The translations under genes and the position numbers were made by a program. The notes under the pieces were generated by a model that made no database searches, was not told the origin of the DNA, and worked only from the letters and a program-made list of their open reading frames with translations. This document shows, one piece after another, positions 32,149 to 42,714 of a DNA stretch of 64,000 bases (positions are counted from its first letter, which is position 1; every line of letters begins with the position of its first letter). The stretch is from Girardinichthys multiradiatus (taxonomy: Eukaryota; Chordata; Actinopteri; Cyprinodontiformes; Goodeidae): positions 19,427,462 to 19,491,461 of the forward strand of contig NC_061818.1 of NCBI RefSeq assembly GCF_021462225.1, in the 5' to 3' direction.

Positions 32149-32631
32149 TATTATAGATGTGATTAATGTTTGAGGGGTATAACTAATTGTAATATTTTGT
32201 GAGCACCATCTTCTAATTCTGCATTTTTCCAATTACCTCTTAGTGATGTGGCAGCCGTCAATTCAGCCAGCCCTTTAAACCCACTTGATGGACGATACCA
32301 TAGACAGTGGAGAGAGGCATCACAAATATCTGCAGACCACCTGTGTGATGCTTCGCTCACCATCCAGAAAGACAAACCACAGGTCTCAGTTGCAGCGTCC
32401 TATCCAAGTCTCTGACCTTGTGAGAGATTTAGCCACATCTCCAGACTTTCTGTTCAGAAAGACATCTGCCTCTTGGTTCTGTTGAAGAGGTTTTTCCAGG
32501 AACTGGTCACTCAGGTTGATCCTGCTGTCTCCATTGTAAATACTTGTGCATGGTTTTATTTTATGCCTTTTGTCTTATAATCTTGATCTGTTTGAATGTT
32601 TTCTTCCCCCATTCTGTTTAAAATGCTGTTT
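32149..32631. other. Loop 3' part, non-coding
   Basis: Sequence between the transposase stop and the right arm. No further gene; probably the original 3' flank of the transposase gene within the element. Confidence 0.4.
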
Positions 32632-32802
32632 GTATTTTTCATAATATATTCTGTTTATAACTTTAAATGAAGTTGATATATTGTTAGGTCAAATAGAAAT
32701 AAAATACAATGGTTACAAAAACAATTTAGAAATTTATTAGAACAGCTTAAAACTTTAAGAAACTATCTGAACAAAACTTAATATTATTTCTTATATAGCA
32801 CC

Positions 32803-34415
32803 TTATTTCAGTACCATTCTTTCTAAGATGGAAAACAGTCTGTCCATTCTCTGTACCCTCATGTCCTCCCTGATCAACTCCACCAACTCTGTCCCTCTTC
32901 CTTTTCTGACCCCTTCCTGCTGGCTCACTGTCTTCCTTCTCCGTCTGGTTGCCCACCGCTCCGCTTGCCTCTGGAGTGTCCTCAGGGATGGAGGCAATTA
33001 GGACAGGAGGTGTTGTGGAAGGCCTCTGACCCAACACCTCATCCATAAAGACAAACCAGGGCCAAGTAGCAGCAGTGGGCTTTTCACTGACTCCCTCTCC
33101 TGACCCTGGATACTTGCAATCCTAAAGTTAGATGGAATAAAAAAAAGAGTTGACTAAACAGAGAAACCAACAAGACTTTTAGAAATATTTTTTATTTGTG
33201 TGTGACATGAGAACTTCTGAACATAATCTAAATTCTTTTTTTTTTTTTCAAATTGTCCCACATTGTTTTGGCCTGCAAAGGGGGTGACCTTCCCCTGTTG
33301 GTCCATCTTCTCCAGAATTGTCCTAAACCGAAAGAAGTATGTTAATCACTGGATGGATATTTATGAAAGTTAGAAAGATAGGAGTTATTGAAACTGGACA
33401 GAAACTGACTGCAAAGAATGTTGTTATTGTACCTCCAAGCCACGGTGGCTGAGTTTTTAGCTCCAGTAAAAAGGTGGTGGTTCTCACCCCTGAGCTTAAT
33501 AAACTGACCAGTCTGCTCCTTTGTACCTAAAAAAAAATAAAAATATGAAAACACCAAAACAAAAACATCTTGCTTAATATCAGAGCAAAAATAAAGCCTT
33601 TTTTAATTTTACATTTGTCTTAATTTGAAGAAAATATTAAAAATATGTCTAAGCAAATGTCTAAAACAAGCTCTTTCAAACTTTTAACTTCTTTACTGAG
33701 ATTCACTTACATTTGGAGGTGTATTCCTCGTCGGGTTTACCTGGAATCAGAAATTATAATGCTAAAATATGTCGACATACATTAGCCATAAAGTTGCTAT
33801 CTCTTTGTTTATTGGCTAGTTAAATCAAACATCTTTTTTACCTGAACATGATTGTCTCTGGATTGTACCTGGAATCAGAAACTATAATGCTAACTGAATT
33901 ATAAATAAACTTCTAAAACATATAGCACATTTCTTCATTAAAATTTAATATTGAAAAGCTTATTTATTCTCAATCCACTCTCCAGCGATACAGTTGGATT
34001 ACATAAAACTGACCATTTATTCTGGTTAACCTTAATATCACCTGAAATATTAAATCGATTTTCAGTAACAATTAAAATAATAACATAAACTGTTAGAAAT
34101 TACTTGTGTTAAACGTTCACTGTGATGACTGCCAGGGGTAGCTTAGTGCCGATAGTCCGGTCAGATCTCTACCGGGCTAGCTCGCCTCACCGCCGGTAGG
34201 GCTGGCGAGGCGAGCCGGTTACTATGGTGGGAACGGAAAACTCCAAACACGTCGGAGCACTTTTAAAATGAAGCGATGTCTAGATAAATCAAGCAGATAT
34301 TTCACGTCTACATAGTTATATTCCCGCACTAAAAACATTGTAGAAGTTAATTTGTGTCACAGAAAGTGTAATTTTCCACAATTTACTCACAGCTTTTGTT
34401 GCTATGGTCCGCCAT
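32803..34415 (-). pseudogene. Harbinger MYB/SANT-like partner gene, right copy
   Basis: Inverted duplicate of 28997-30610 with the same exons. ATG is at 34413-34415. The same two frame-disrupting changes are present (extra T near 33281, second shift near 32885-32900), so the gene was already dead when the arms became identical, either by duplication or by later gene conversion. Differences from the left copy are few, for example the length of the poly(T) before the SANT-like exon. Confidence 0.75.
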
Positions 34416-34682
34416 GGCTTCCCCTGCTTGACCAATCCGCTTCGACCCGCAATGAATGATGGGAAATGATGGGCCGCGAAGGATACTCACGACCCATCCT
34501 TCAAAACGGGCAAAATAAGGACACATTTGTCGGCAGCATTTGCTTGGAATGATTCATGAATTGGGACAGCCTTCGTCGCCGCGCTGTAATGTAATTGGCC
34601 TACAAATACGGCCTTCGAAGGATGCAGCTCTGAGGCTGACTTCCGGGTCAGCCTCGGCATTGGTACATTCCCTTTCCGGTTG

Positions 34683-35815
34683 ATTTTCTGAAATGTAAAA
34701 GTGTTTTCATTTTCTGAAATGTAAATTTGTTTTCTGAAATGTAAGTGTTTTCTGAAATGTAAATTTGTTTTCTGAAATGTAAAAGTGTTTTCCAAAATGT
34801 AAATTTGTTTTCTGAAATGTAAATTTGTTTTCCGAAATGTAAATTTGTTTTCTGAAATGTAAATTTGTTTTCCGAAATGTAAATTTGTTTTCTGAAATGT
34901 AAATTTGTTTTCCGAAATGTAATTTTTTATTCTGAAATGTAAATTTGTTTTCTGAAATGTAAAAGTGTTTTCTGAAATGTAAATTTGTTTTCTGAAATGT
35001 AAATTTGTTTTCTGAAATGTAAAAGTGTTTTCCGAAATGTAAATTTGTTTTCTGAAATGTAAATTTGTTTTCCGAAATGTAAATTTGTTTTCTGAAATGT
35101 AAATTTGTTTTCTGAAATGTAAATTTGTTTTCTGAAATGTAAATTTGTTTTCTGAAATGTAAATTTGTTTTCTGAAATGTAAATTTGTTTCGCATCTTGT
35201 TAAATTGTTTTCTGAACTGTAAATTTGTTTTCTGAACTGTAAATTTGTTTTCTGAAATGTAAAAGTGTTTTCTGAAATGCAAATTTGTTTTCTGAAATGT
35301 AAATTTGTTTTCTGAAATGTAAATTTGTTTTCTGAAATGTAAGTGTTTTCCGAAATGTAAATTTGTTTTCTGAAATGTAAAAGTGTTTTCTGAAATGTAA
35401 ATTTGTTTTCTGAAATGTAAATTTGTTTCGCATCTTGTTAAATTGTTTTCTGAACTGTAAATTTGTTTTCTGAACTGTAAATTTGTTTTCTGAAATGTAA
35501 AAGTGTTTTCTGAAATGTAAATTTGTTTTCTGAAATGTAAATTTGTTTTCCGAAATGTAAATTTGTTTTCTGAAATGTAAATTTTTTTCGCATGTTGTTA
35601 AATTGTTTTCTGAACTGTAAATTTGTTTTCTGAAATGTAAATTTGTTTTCTGAAATGTAAATTTGTTTTCCGAAATGTAAATTTGTTTTCTGAAATGTAA
35701 ATTTGTTTCGCATGATAAATTGTTTTCTGAACTGTAAATTTGTATTCTGAACTGTAAATTTGTTTTCTGAAATGTAAAAGTGTTTTCTGAAATGTAAATT
35801 TGTTTCAGTACTTGT
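34683..35815 (-). repeat. 20-bp subterminal repeat array, right (about 55 units)
   Basis: Inverted counterpart of 28497-28741, expanded. A variant pair (TTTGTTTCGCATCTTGTTAA, followed by a TTTTCTGAACTGT-type unit) recurs near 35188, 35426, 35586 and 35704, at spacings of about 240, 160 and 120 bp. This shows that blocks of several units were duplicated together. Confidence 0.95.
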
Positions 35816-35845
35816 AAAAGTGTTTTGCACCCCCCGGCCACCGTA

Positions 35846-35851
35846 GACTTA
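35846..35851. repeat. Target-site duplication, right (foldback element)
   Basis: GACTTA; identical to 28453-28458. Confidence 0.7.
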
Positions 35852-37221
35852 AAGCCGAAACTGCAGCTTCTTCAGCGTATATGTTTTTTAAATCAGAAAA
35901 AAACAATAATGATCCGCAATTCTGGGAGGTTGTGATAGTTTTGTTAGTAGTTTAGAACATGAACTGTAAAATATTGTAACATTACTGGTTTAACCCCTGG
36001 AGGACTTTTGTGCTGCATTGTCCTCCTTCTTCTTCCAGTGTCAATGCAGCCAAGGTGGAGTATGTGACCTTCTAATGGCGGTTGATGTGTATTCCACACT
36101 TATCAAGTATCAGAAGCATTTTGCTGCCACCTAGAACTTGGACTTACGCCCATTGATGCCTAGCTTTAGTACTTTGCATACTAAATACCGAAATGTATCT
36201 ATATTTTACATGCTAAATAGAAATTAAAGAGTTGAAATTATTTTAGCATCTGCTAGACAACATAAACACAATATGTTTGACAAATAATTTCAAACAAATT
36301 CTGACAACAAGAGGTTATATCTCTTAAGCTGTATTCGCTTGGCCTCCAGCAGAGGTTAATTTATTTTTTGATGAATATTCCAACAACCAATGGATTTTAT
36401 TAGGCTATTTGAACATAAGCTTTGTGATATTAACTGTATGTTATCAGGTTAAATGTTGCATTTGTTACTACCTCTCTGCTTGGACTGTTGACAGGCGAGG
36501 ATTTCTATCTAGTTTGTCCAATTTGGTTCTGGTTCCAGCTTTGGAAACAGAAAGGAGGACTTTCCCAGAAAACTAATTTGCTTTCCAGAGGATGTTCCTT
36601 CAGTGGAAATGCACCTTAAGATATATGTGTTAGTAAAAGAAAATGTGCAACAGCAGCTTCAGCCGTTCAAAATGACATTCATGTTACGTATAAGCAAAGG
36701 TTCCTGTGTTGTTCCATTTATAAGTCTTTGCTATAAATACATCCAGCTTCTATTTTATCATCTAAATCGCCCCAAATCTAGTCAGTGTTAATCCAAAGAA
36801 CTGAAAATGCTGTTACATCATGCACTTGGATGTGCTTTCTTTCTAGTCATTTTTTCCAATTTCTTTCCGATGCAAAAATTTCTTCTGCATTGGTATTTTA
36901 AACATGCTGGTTCAGAGGCACATTACTTGTTTCTGTACTGAATCTGCAAAACCAGCATTGGTGAAATAAAACGCTACAAATTATGGCTGATCTGCTAAAA
37001 TCAGATGGAAGTTATCAGTGATATCATCCTATTTCTCATAGACATTTTTACAATGTGCTAAAAGTATTCTTCAAAACATCTATTGTTTCTTTTTTTATTG
37101 TTGAGAGTTTGAGAATATGGCCATTTTAAGTGTACATTCTATGTCATAATGCACTTGTACACAGAGTGCATCTTTCACATAGGATTGCAGTGAGTTTTGG
37201 TAATTTGTTAAATGGCAAAAT
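35852..37221. other. Anonymous DNA
   Basis: No gene or element recognised between the foldback element and the interrupted Tc1-like element. Confidence 0.35.
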
Positions 37222-37243
37222 ACAGCACATTGGAGAGTGTTTA

Positions 37244-37840
37244 TGTCATAGTGTTAATGGCCGACTTGACCCACATGCAGAAAAACACAACTAAACAGAG
37301 AAGCGTTTAGTAAGAAGTTTTATTTGCAGAACCAGGTACTGGAAACCGAGGATGCTGAGCGACTGCAAGAGAAAAGCGAACGCAGGTAAGACACCACCAA
37401 AGAAACCTTAACAATGTGCTCTATGTGAGAGCCTATGTCCGGTTGAGTTAGGTCCGCCAGGGAGAGAGGTTATGATCCTGGAGGGGCTGTGAGCAACACT
37501 GCAACGTTGGAGCAAGGTAATCCTGAGAGGGTCAGAGGAGGGTGGACAGGGTTCGCCTGGAGCTATGAAGCAAACATCTGATCCGGCTGCCAGCGGGTCG
37601 AAGAGCGAGAATCCAGAATCCATAAACTGTTAGAAGTCTTCCAGAGATCTCTTAGGAACTAGGCTTTGGTATCCACAAAGAGGCAAAACACTCAGGCGTC
37701 GAAGTACTGGCTCGCCTCCTTCTTATAGTCCTCCAGCTGATGACACTCATGCGATACACCTGACCACCCAGAACTCACCTCCTAACGCCCCTACTAGTGG
37801 AAAAGGGTTAGTAGCAGGCAAAAATAACTAGGATCTGACA
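37244..37840 (-). repeat. Gypsy 3' LTR (complete, 597 bp)
   Basis: On the plus strand it starts TGTCATAG and ends GATCTGACA. The part 37646-37840 matches 40743-40937 with a handful of substitutions (for example ACAAAGAGG versus ACGAGGAGG). Confidence 0.85.
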
Positions 37841-37854
37841 CCACCTCCCCCTCA
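37841..37854 (-). promoter_or_regulatory. Gypsy polypurine tract
   Basis: CCACCTCCCCCTC on the plus strand gives GAGGGGGAGGTGG on the coding strand, directly next to the 3' LTR. Confidence 0.8.
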
Positions 37855-39350
37855 ACGACCGCCTCCGGGCGGTCTAGACAAACTGGCCTGGGACAACCAG
37901 AAGTCCTGAATCAGTCTAGAGTCCAGGATGAAAGACCAGGGAACCCAGAGGTGATCCTCGGGACCGTAACCCTCCCAATCCACTAAGAACTGCCACCCCC
38001 TTCCTCGTCGACGGGAGGCCACGATCCGGCAGACCGAGTAGGCCGGGTGGCCTTGGAACTCCTGGGTGGGTGGAGGGGGCACGGCCGGAGGGCAGAGCGT
38101 GTTGGACTGGACAGGCTTAATCTGAAATACATGAAACACAGGAAGGACCCGGAAACTAGGGGGCAAACGTAGACGTACCGATGAAGGGTTAACCACAGAA
38201 TCTATAACATATGGACCGATGAACCTGGGAGATAGCTTCCGGGACAGAGACTTGAGCGGAACAGTCCGTGTAGACAGCCACACCTGCTGACCCGGGTGAT
38301 AGGTAGGATAGGGGGTCCGTCGTCTGTCGGCGTAGCGTTTATTGGCTGCAGCGGACCGCTGAAGGGCCTTGGTGGTAGACATCCAGATCCGTCTGCATCG
38401 CCGGACATGCTGTCGTACGGAGGTAACAGCGATGTCCTTCTCATCAGCAGGAAACAGGGGTGGTTGATACCCCAGCGAAACTTCAAACGGGGATAAACCG
38501 GTGGCAGTGGAGACATGTGAATTGTGTGAGTACTCAATCCAGGGCCGGTAGTCGCTCCAATCAGTAGGGCTGGAGGATACTACGCAGCGTAGCGCTGCTT
38601 CCATCTCCTGATTAAGTCTCCCCACTTGGCCATTGGTCTGCGGGTGATGATCGGAAGTTAGAGAGAGGGTGGCCCCCAGTGCTGCACAAAACTCCTTCCA
38701 CACCTGGGCAGTGAACTGGGGCTCACGGTCCGACAGCACGTCCTGGGGGATTCCATGCAAACAGAATACGTGCTTGACCATAAGCTTGGAAAGCGGAAGG
38801 CAGTCTCTTGAGAGGTACAAGATTGCAGGCTTTAGAAAATCTGTCCACAATAGTCATGATAGTAGTCATACCGTGAGAGTTTGGAAGGCCAGTGACAAAA
38901 TCCACAGCGATGTGGGACCAAGGTCGAGGAGGAACGTCCAACGGTTGCAGGAGGCCAGGGGGTGGCCGATTAGATGTCTTGTTACGAGCACAGGTTCTAC
39001 AGGCTGAGACATAATCCCTAATGTCTCGGTGTAATGTGGATCACCAAAAGCGTCTAGACAGGGCAGCAATGGTCCGATTAGCTCCTGGGTGGACGGCGAA
39101 CCTCAAAGCGTGGAACCAGGTAATGAGCCGGGACCGAACAGTGCTGGGAACATACATCCGGTTAGATGGTCCAGTTCCTGGCCCTGCGTCAGCGAAGGGG
39201 GCCTGCCGCATGCTGTCCTCAATCTCCCAGGTAACAGCTCCAATAGTGCAGCTAGGAGGCAGGATAGGCGCAGCTAGCTTCTCAGTTTCAGTAGTGGAGA
39301 ACTGTCGTGACAGGGCATCTGGCTTGGTGTTTCTGGTACCGGGTCAGTAA
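37852..39350 (-). pseudogene. Gypsy integrase with chromodomain, frameshifted N-terminal part
   Basis: The segment 38850-37852 is open for 332 codons. It covers the second Asp of the integrase core (LSDREPQF), the Glu region ([16 protein letters not shown]), a GPY/F-type module (PRFIGPYVI) and a C-terminal chromodomain ([15 protein letters not shown]) that in this group guides integration to modified histones. The upstream part (39350-38850) is split by small indels. It holds a zinc-binding scrap (CRTCARNK, about 39000), the first Asp ([10 protein letters not shown], about 38895) and the end of RNase H. The copy is inactive, but the C-terminal half is well kept. Confidence 0.85.
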
Positions 39351-39362
39351 GAGATCAACAAA

Positions 39363-40634
39363 TTAAAGCCAACGTGACCAACGTGATTGTCTAGGGTTTA
39401 ACCGTTTTGCTGATTGGATGTAAGACAAATTTCTATGGTTGGTCCAGACCAGCAATGGATGTTCAGCGCCATCCAACCAGTGCCGCCACTCCTCCAGAGC
39501 GAGCTTAATAGCTAGGAGCTCTCTGTCACCCACATCATAGTTCCTTCCTGCCGCAGATAAGCGGCGAGAGAAGAAGGCACACAGATGAAGCCTTGAGTCA
39601 AGGTCCTGGCGTTGGGAGAGCACCGCTCCCACCCCGGTGTTCGAAGCATCCACCTCCAGAATGAACTGTTTCACTGAATCAGAGTGAACGAGCACTGGAG
39701 CATGGGTGAACTTGTCTTTTAAGGTGCTGAATCCATTGTCTGCCTCCGGAGTCCAAACGAACAGCACCTTAGAGGAAGTCAGGGCTGTTAGGGGGCTGGC
39801 CGTCTGGCTGTAGTTCATAATAAATTTTCTATAAAAATTGGCAAAGCCCAGAAGCCGTTGTAATTCCTTCCAAGTGGTAGGGATAGGCCAGTCCTCCACC
39901 GCCTTGATCTTGCTGGGGTCAGCGCGAACCTGCCCACCCTCGAGGACGAAACCCAGAAAACTGATAGATGACTGGTGGAATTCGCACTTCTCGGCCTTCA
40001 CAAACAGCTGATTTTCCAGGAGGCGCTGAAGGACTAGGCGAACATGCCGGCGATGCTCTGTAGGAGTCTTTGAATAAACCAAAATGTCATCAAGATAAAC
40101 AAAAACGAATAAATTCAGGGAGTCCCTTAATACATCGTTTACAAGAGCCTGGAACACGGCGAGTGCATTACATAGTCCAAATGGCATCACCAGGTACTCA
40201 TAGTGACCGAGTGGAGTCTTAAAAGCCGTCTCCCACTCATCTCCCTGGCGGATTCGGACCAAGTGGTATGCGTTCCTGAGATAGAGTTTAGTAAAGATTG
40301 TGGCGCCATAAACTGGTTCAAAGGCCGATGAAAGAAGGGGTAAAGGGTACTTGTTCTTTATCGTGATGGCGTTTAATCCCCTAAAATCTATACACGGGCG
40401 GAGAGATCCATCCTTCTTGCCAACAAAAAAAAACCCGGCTCCCAATGGAGAAGAAGATGGACGGATTATCCCTGAGGCTAATGATTCGTTTATATAATTC
40501 TCCATTACCAACCTCTCCGGTCCAGAGATTTTATATAACCGGCTGGATGGTAATGGAGCTCCTGCCAGAAGGTCGATAGCGCAGTCATAAGGACGGTGTG
40601 CCGGGAGGGACAGAACCCGAGACTTGCTAAACAC
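39363..40634 (-). pseudogene. Gypsy reverse transcriptase/RNase H, open 423 codons
   Basis: An open frame covers the [34 protein letters not shown], the catalytic [10 protein letters not shown], and the RNase H start [18 protein letters not shown] with [13 protein letters not shown]. The frame ends early in RNase H (SRWSRWL, stop at 39363), and the remaining RNase H is in another frame. On its N-terminal side, protease is lost and a stop interrupts the linker near 40650. All visible RT catalytic residues are present. It is called a pseudogene because the polyprotein is broken on both sides. Confidence 0.85.
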
Positions 40635-40742
40635 TGATTTTAGATCATGATACTAGAGTAAGATCGGGAGGTTCGACCTCCCTCTCCTTCTCAGGAGTAC
40701 TAGGGGGAACAGCTGAGTGGAGACAGGATGACAAGCACTGGT

Positions 40743-40937
40743 GATCTCTTAGGAACTAGGCTTTGGTATCCACGAGGAGGCAAAACACTCAGGCGTCGAA
40801 GTACTGGCTCGCCTCCTTCTTATAGTCCTCCAGCTGATGACACTCATGCGATACACCTGACCACCCAGGACTCACCTCCTAACGCCCCTACTGGTGGAAA
40901 AGGGTTAGTAGCAGGCAAAAATAACCAGTATCTGACA
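40743..40937 (-). repeat. Gypsy 5' LTR, partial (195 bp)
   Basis: Corresponds to the last ~195 bp (plus-strand order) of the 597-bp LTR. The missing two thirds, primer binding site and gag were removed together; the LTR fragment begins at GATCTCTTAGG directly after pol-linker sequence. Confidence 0.85.
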
Positions 40938-41290
40938 GTTTATACCCCTGGAACTTTTTCACATTTTGTCATATTACACCCAAAAACGCTGATGTATTTT
41001 ATTTGGGTTTTATGTGATAGACCAACACAAAGCTGGCTGAGACATCCAAAAGGAGACTGACAGCTCTAAGTGCAGCAATAGATGGTTTTACAAATTACTG
41101 ACTGTGGGGGAAACACACGAATATTCTTATTTGTGAAAACAAATTAGAAAGCTATATATAATTTTCCTTCCACTTCACAATTATGCACATCTTTGTGTTA
41201 GTTTGTCACATTAAATCTCAATAAATAGATTATAATGTGTTGTTAAAATGTGACAAAATACCATAGGTATGAATATTTTTATGTATTTCC

Positions 41291-42714
41291 TTTAGAAAAC
41301 CTCTGGGGTACCAAAGCTGTGTAAAGTTTGAAAACCACAGCTCTTAGGTTAAGTACTCATAGTATAACTCAAACATTTATCTTGATCCTCTCTTTCTTGC
41401 CTCAGACCATGCTTATTTTATTAAACAGTGTAAAGAATTGTGGTTTTAGACACCCTCTCTGTAAAAGTTTACAACTTCTGTATGCTGGCCAAAGAAAACC
41501 ACCAGGATCTGGAAGAGAATTAAAATTTTAATAGTGTGAATGCGGAGAAAGATTCGGTGCATGTGTGCCTGTGCACACAGACTGAGAGTTTGGCTAACTC
41601 ATGTCCTTCCAGAGATTAAAGCAGATTGCAAACAAGAGACAGGCAGGGAAGCAGGGGGAGGAGCAGGCAGAGGACATGGGTAGTGGAAATTTGTCATCTA
41701 ACACAGGCTGCCATGGTAGAGGAAGGAGTCTACACAAAATAATATGTTCAGCAAATACCCTATGCATATAGAGCAGTTATGTGATTTTTGAAAAAGATTG
41801 AAGTACGAAGTAAGTCAGATGTTTTTCTGTGATTGTGCAACCTGTTGCACGTTGACATGGTTTAGATGCTTACAGTATTCCTTTGAGATACTGAAAGACA
41901 AGTTTAAAAGGGCCAGAATATAAATGGTAAAAGTGTGGGGAAAAAAAGATCTGGTGATTACTCTCCTATCTACATCAAACAAGGTCAAAGATCCCAAAAT
42001 ATTCATACGGTTTTGGAGTACAAATCACAGAAGAATCCTCTTTGTCTTATCGCAGGTCAGAGCAGGTTACAAGGCTGTGCCGTGACTACACATGCACACT
42101 GTCCCTCCCTCTGTCTCTCCTTCCCATATTCTTTCTATCTGTTGACCACCTGGTGTTAGCAACACGCTCGCTTTCCATCTGCTCCTGCTCTCAAGCTGAG
42201 GAAAAAAACTGGGGGACAGATGGATAGATGAAGGGGGGGTGTAAAAATAGGAATAGGAAAAATAAACAGTCAGGTCAGCAGTGATAGCAGCTGAGTATCC
42301 TTTATCAGTATTAGATTAACTGAAAGTCTGAGAACTTTAGGACAGCACACATTGAATCAATATCTAGACAGTTTTGTATTCCACTGCATCAAAGGAACAT
42401 CAATTGTGTTTTGTACCAACACTGCCCAGTGTATCCAAATGAGACTGAACCCAGTAAGAATAATTAATATCCTAAGTTCTAATCTCCTGGAAACATTAGA
42501 GATGTTAAATAACTTTATGGACAAAGCAATGAAAGCAACATTTTTGTCAGCAATGACTTTTCTTCATTCGGGTTGAAATATTCAGACAATTTTTATGATC
42601 CAGTCTAAAAAAATTGTTTGATTTTCCAAAACTTATGGTTGAGAGAAACAAGCTCATGGGATTACAAAGAAACTGAATAATGCAAACAATGTTTGCCTTA
42701 TTGCAATGTCTTGA
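41291..42714. other. Anonymous DNA
   Basis: No gene or element recognised. Confidence 0.35.

Larger units (their letters stand above)
28459..35845. mobile_element. Foldback (palindromic) Harbinger-type element
   Basis: A 7387-bp element bounded by TACGGTGGCCGGGGGGTGCA and its exact inverse (38 bp perfect), flanked by 6-bp direct repeats GACTTA. From the ends inward, left arm (28459-30780) and right arm (32632-35845) are inverted copies of one another: 38-bp terminus, 20-bp repeat array, GC-rich block, and a complete MYB/SANT-like pseudogene. A 1.85-kb loop between the arms holds one PIF-Harbinger transposase pseudogene. The arms are nearly identical apart from array length, a 19-bp indel near 28770/34645 and a few substitutions. 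Known Harbinger elements have short terminal repeats and 3-bp (TWA) duplications, so both arm length and duplication length are atypical. Confidence 0.85.
32632..35845 (-). repeat. Right arm of giant inverted repeat
   Basis: 3.21 kb inverted copy of 28459-30780. The extra ~890 bp is accounted for by the longer 20-bp repeat array. Confidence 0.9.
37244..40937 (-). mobile_element. Ty3/gypsy chromodomain retrotransposon, deleted copy
   Basis: Minus-strand element bounded by TGTCA...TGACA and flanked by perfect 5-bp duplications GTTTA (37239-37243, 40938-40942). It contains, in minus-strand order, a partial 5' LTR, RT/RNase H, integrase with chromodomain, polypurine tract and a complete 3' LTR. 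Gag, protease and most of the 5' LTR are missing, in one deletion near 40740. The element's own ends and target duplication are intact, so the deletion is internal. Confidence 0.9.
37222..41290. mobile_element. Internally deleted Tc1-like element split by a gypsy insertion
   Basis: The left 22 bp (37222-37243) and the segment after the gypsy element (40938 onward) together read as the terminal repeat of a common teleost Tc1-like family (TATACCCCTGGAACTTTTTC, then TTTTATGTGATAGACCAACA). An inverted counterpart ends at about 41285. Between the arms only ~90 bp remain, including a scrap of the transposase 3' end (AGCAATAGATGGTTTTACAA). It is therefore an internally deleted, non-autonomous copy that existed before the gypsy insertion. 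Confidence 0.65.

Noticed and set aside
34487..35841. Minus-strand frames of 102-213 codons with the same 20-residue periodicity
   Set aside because: Same artefact in the right-arm array; not genes.
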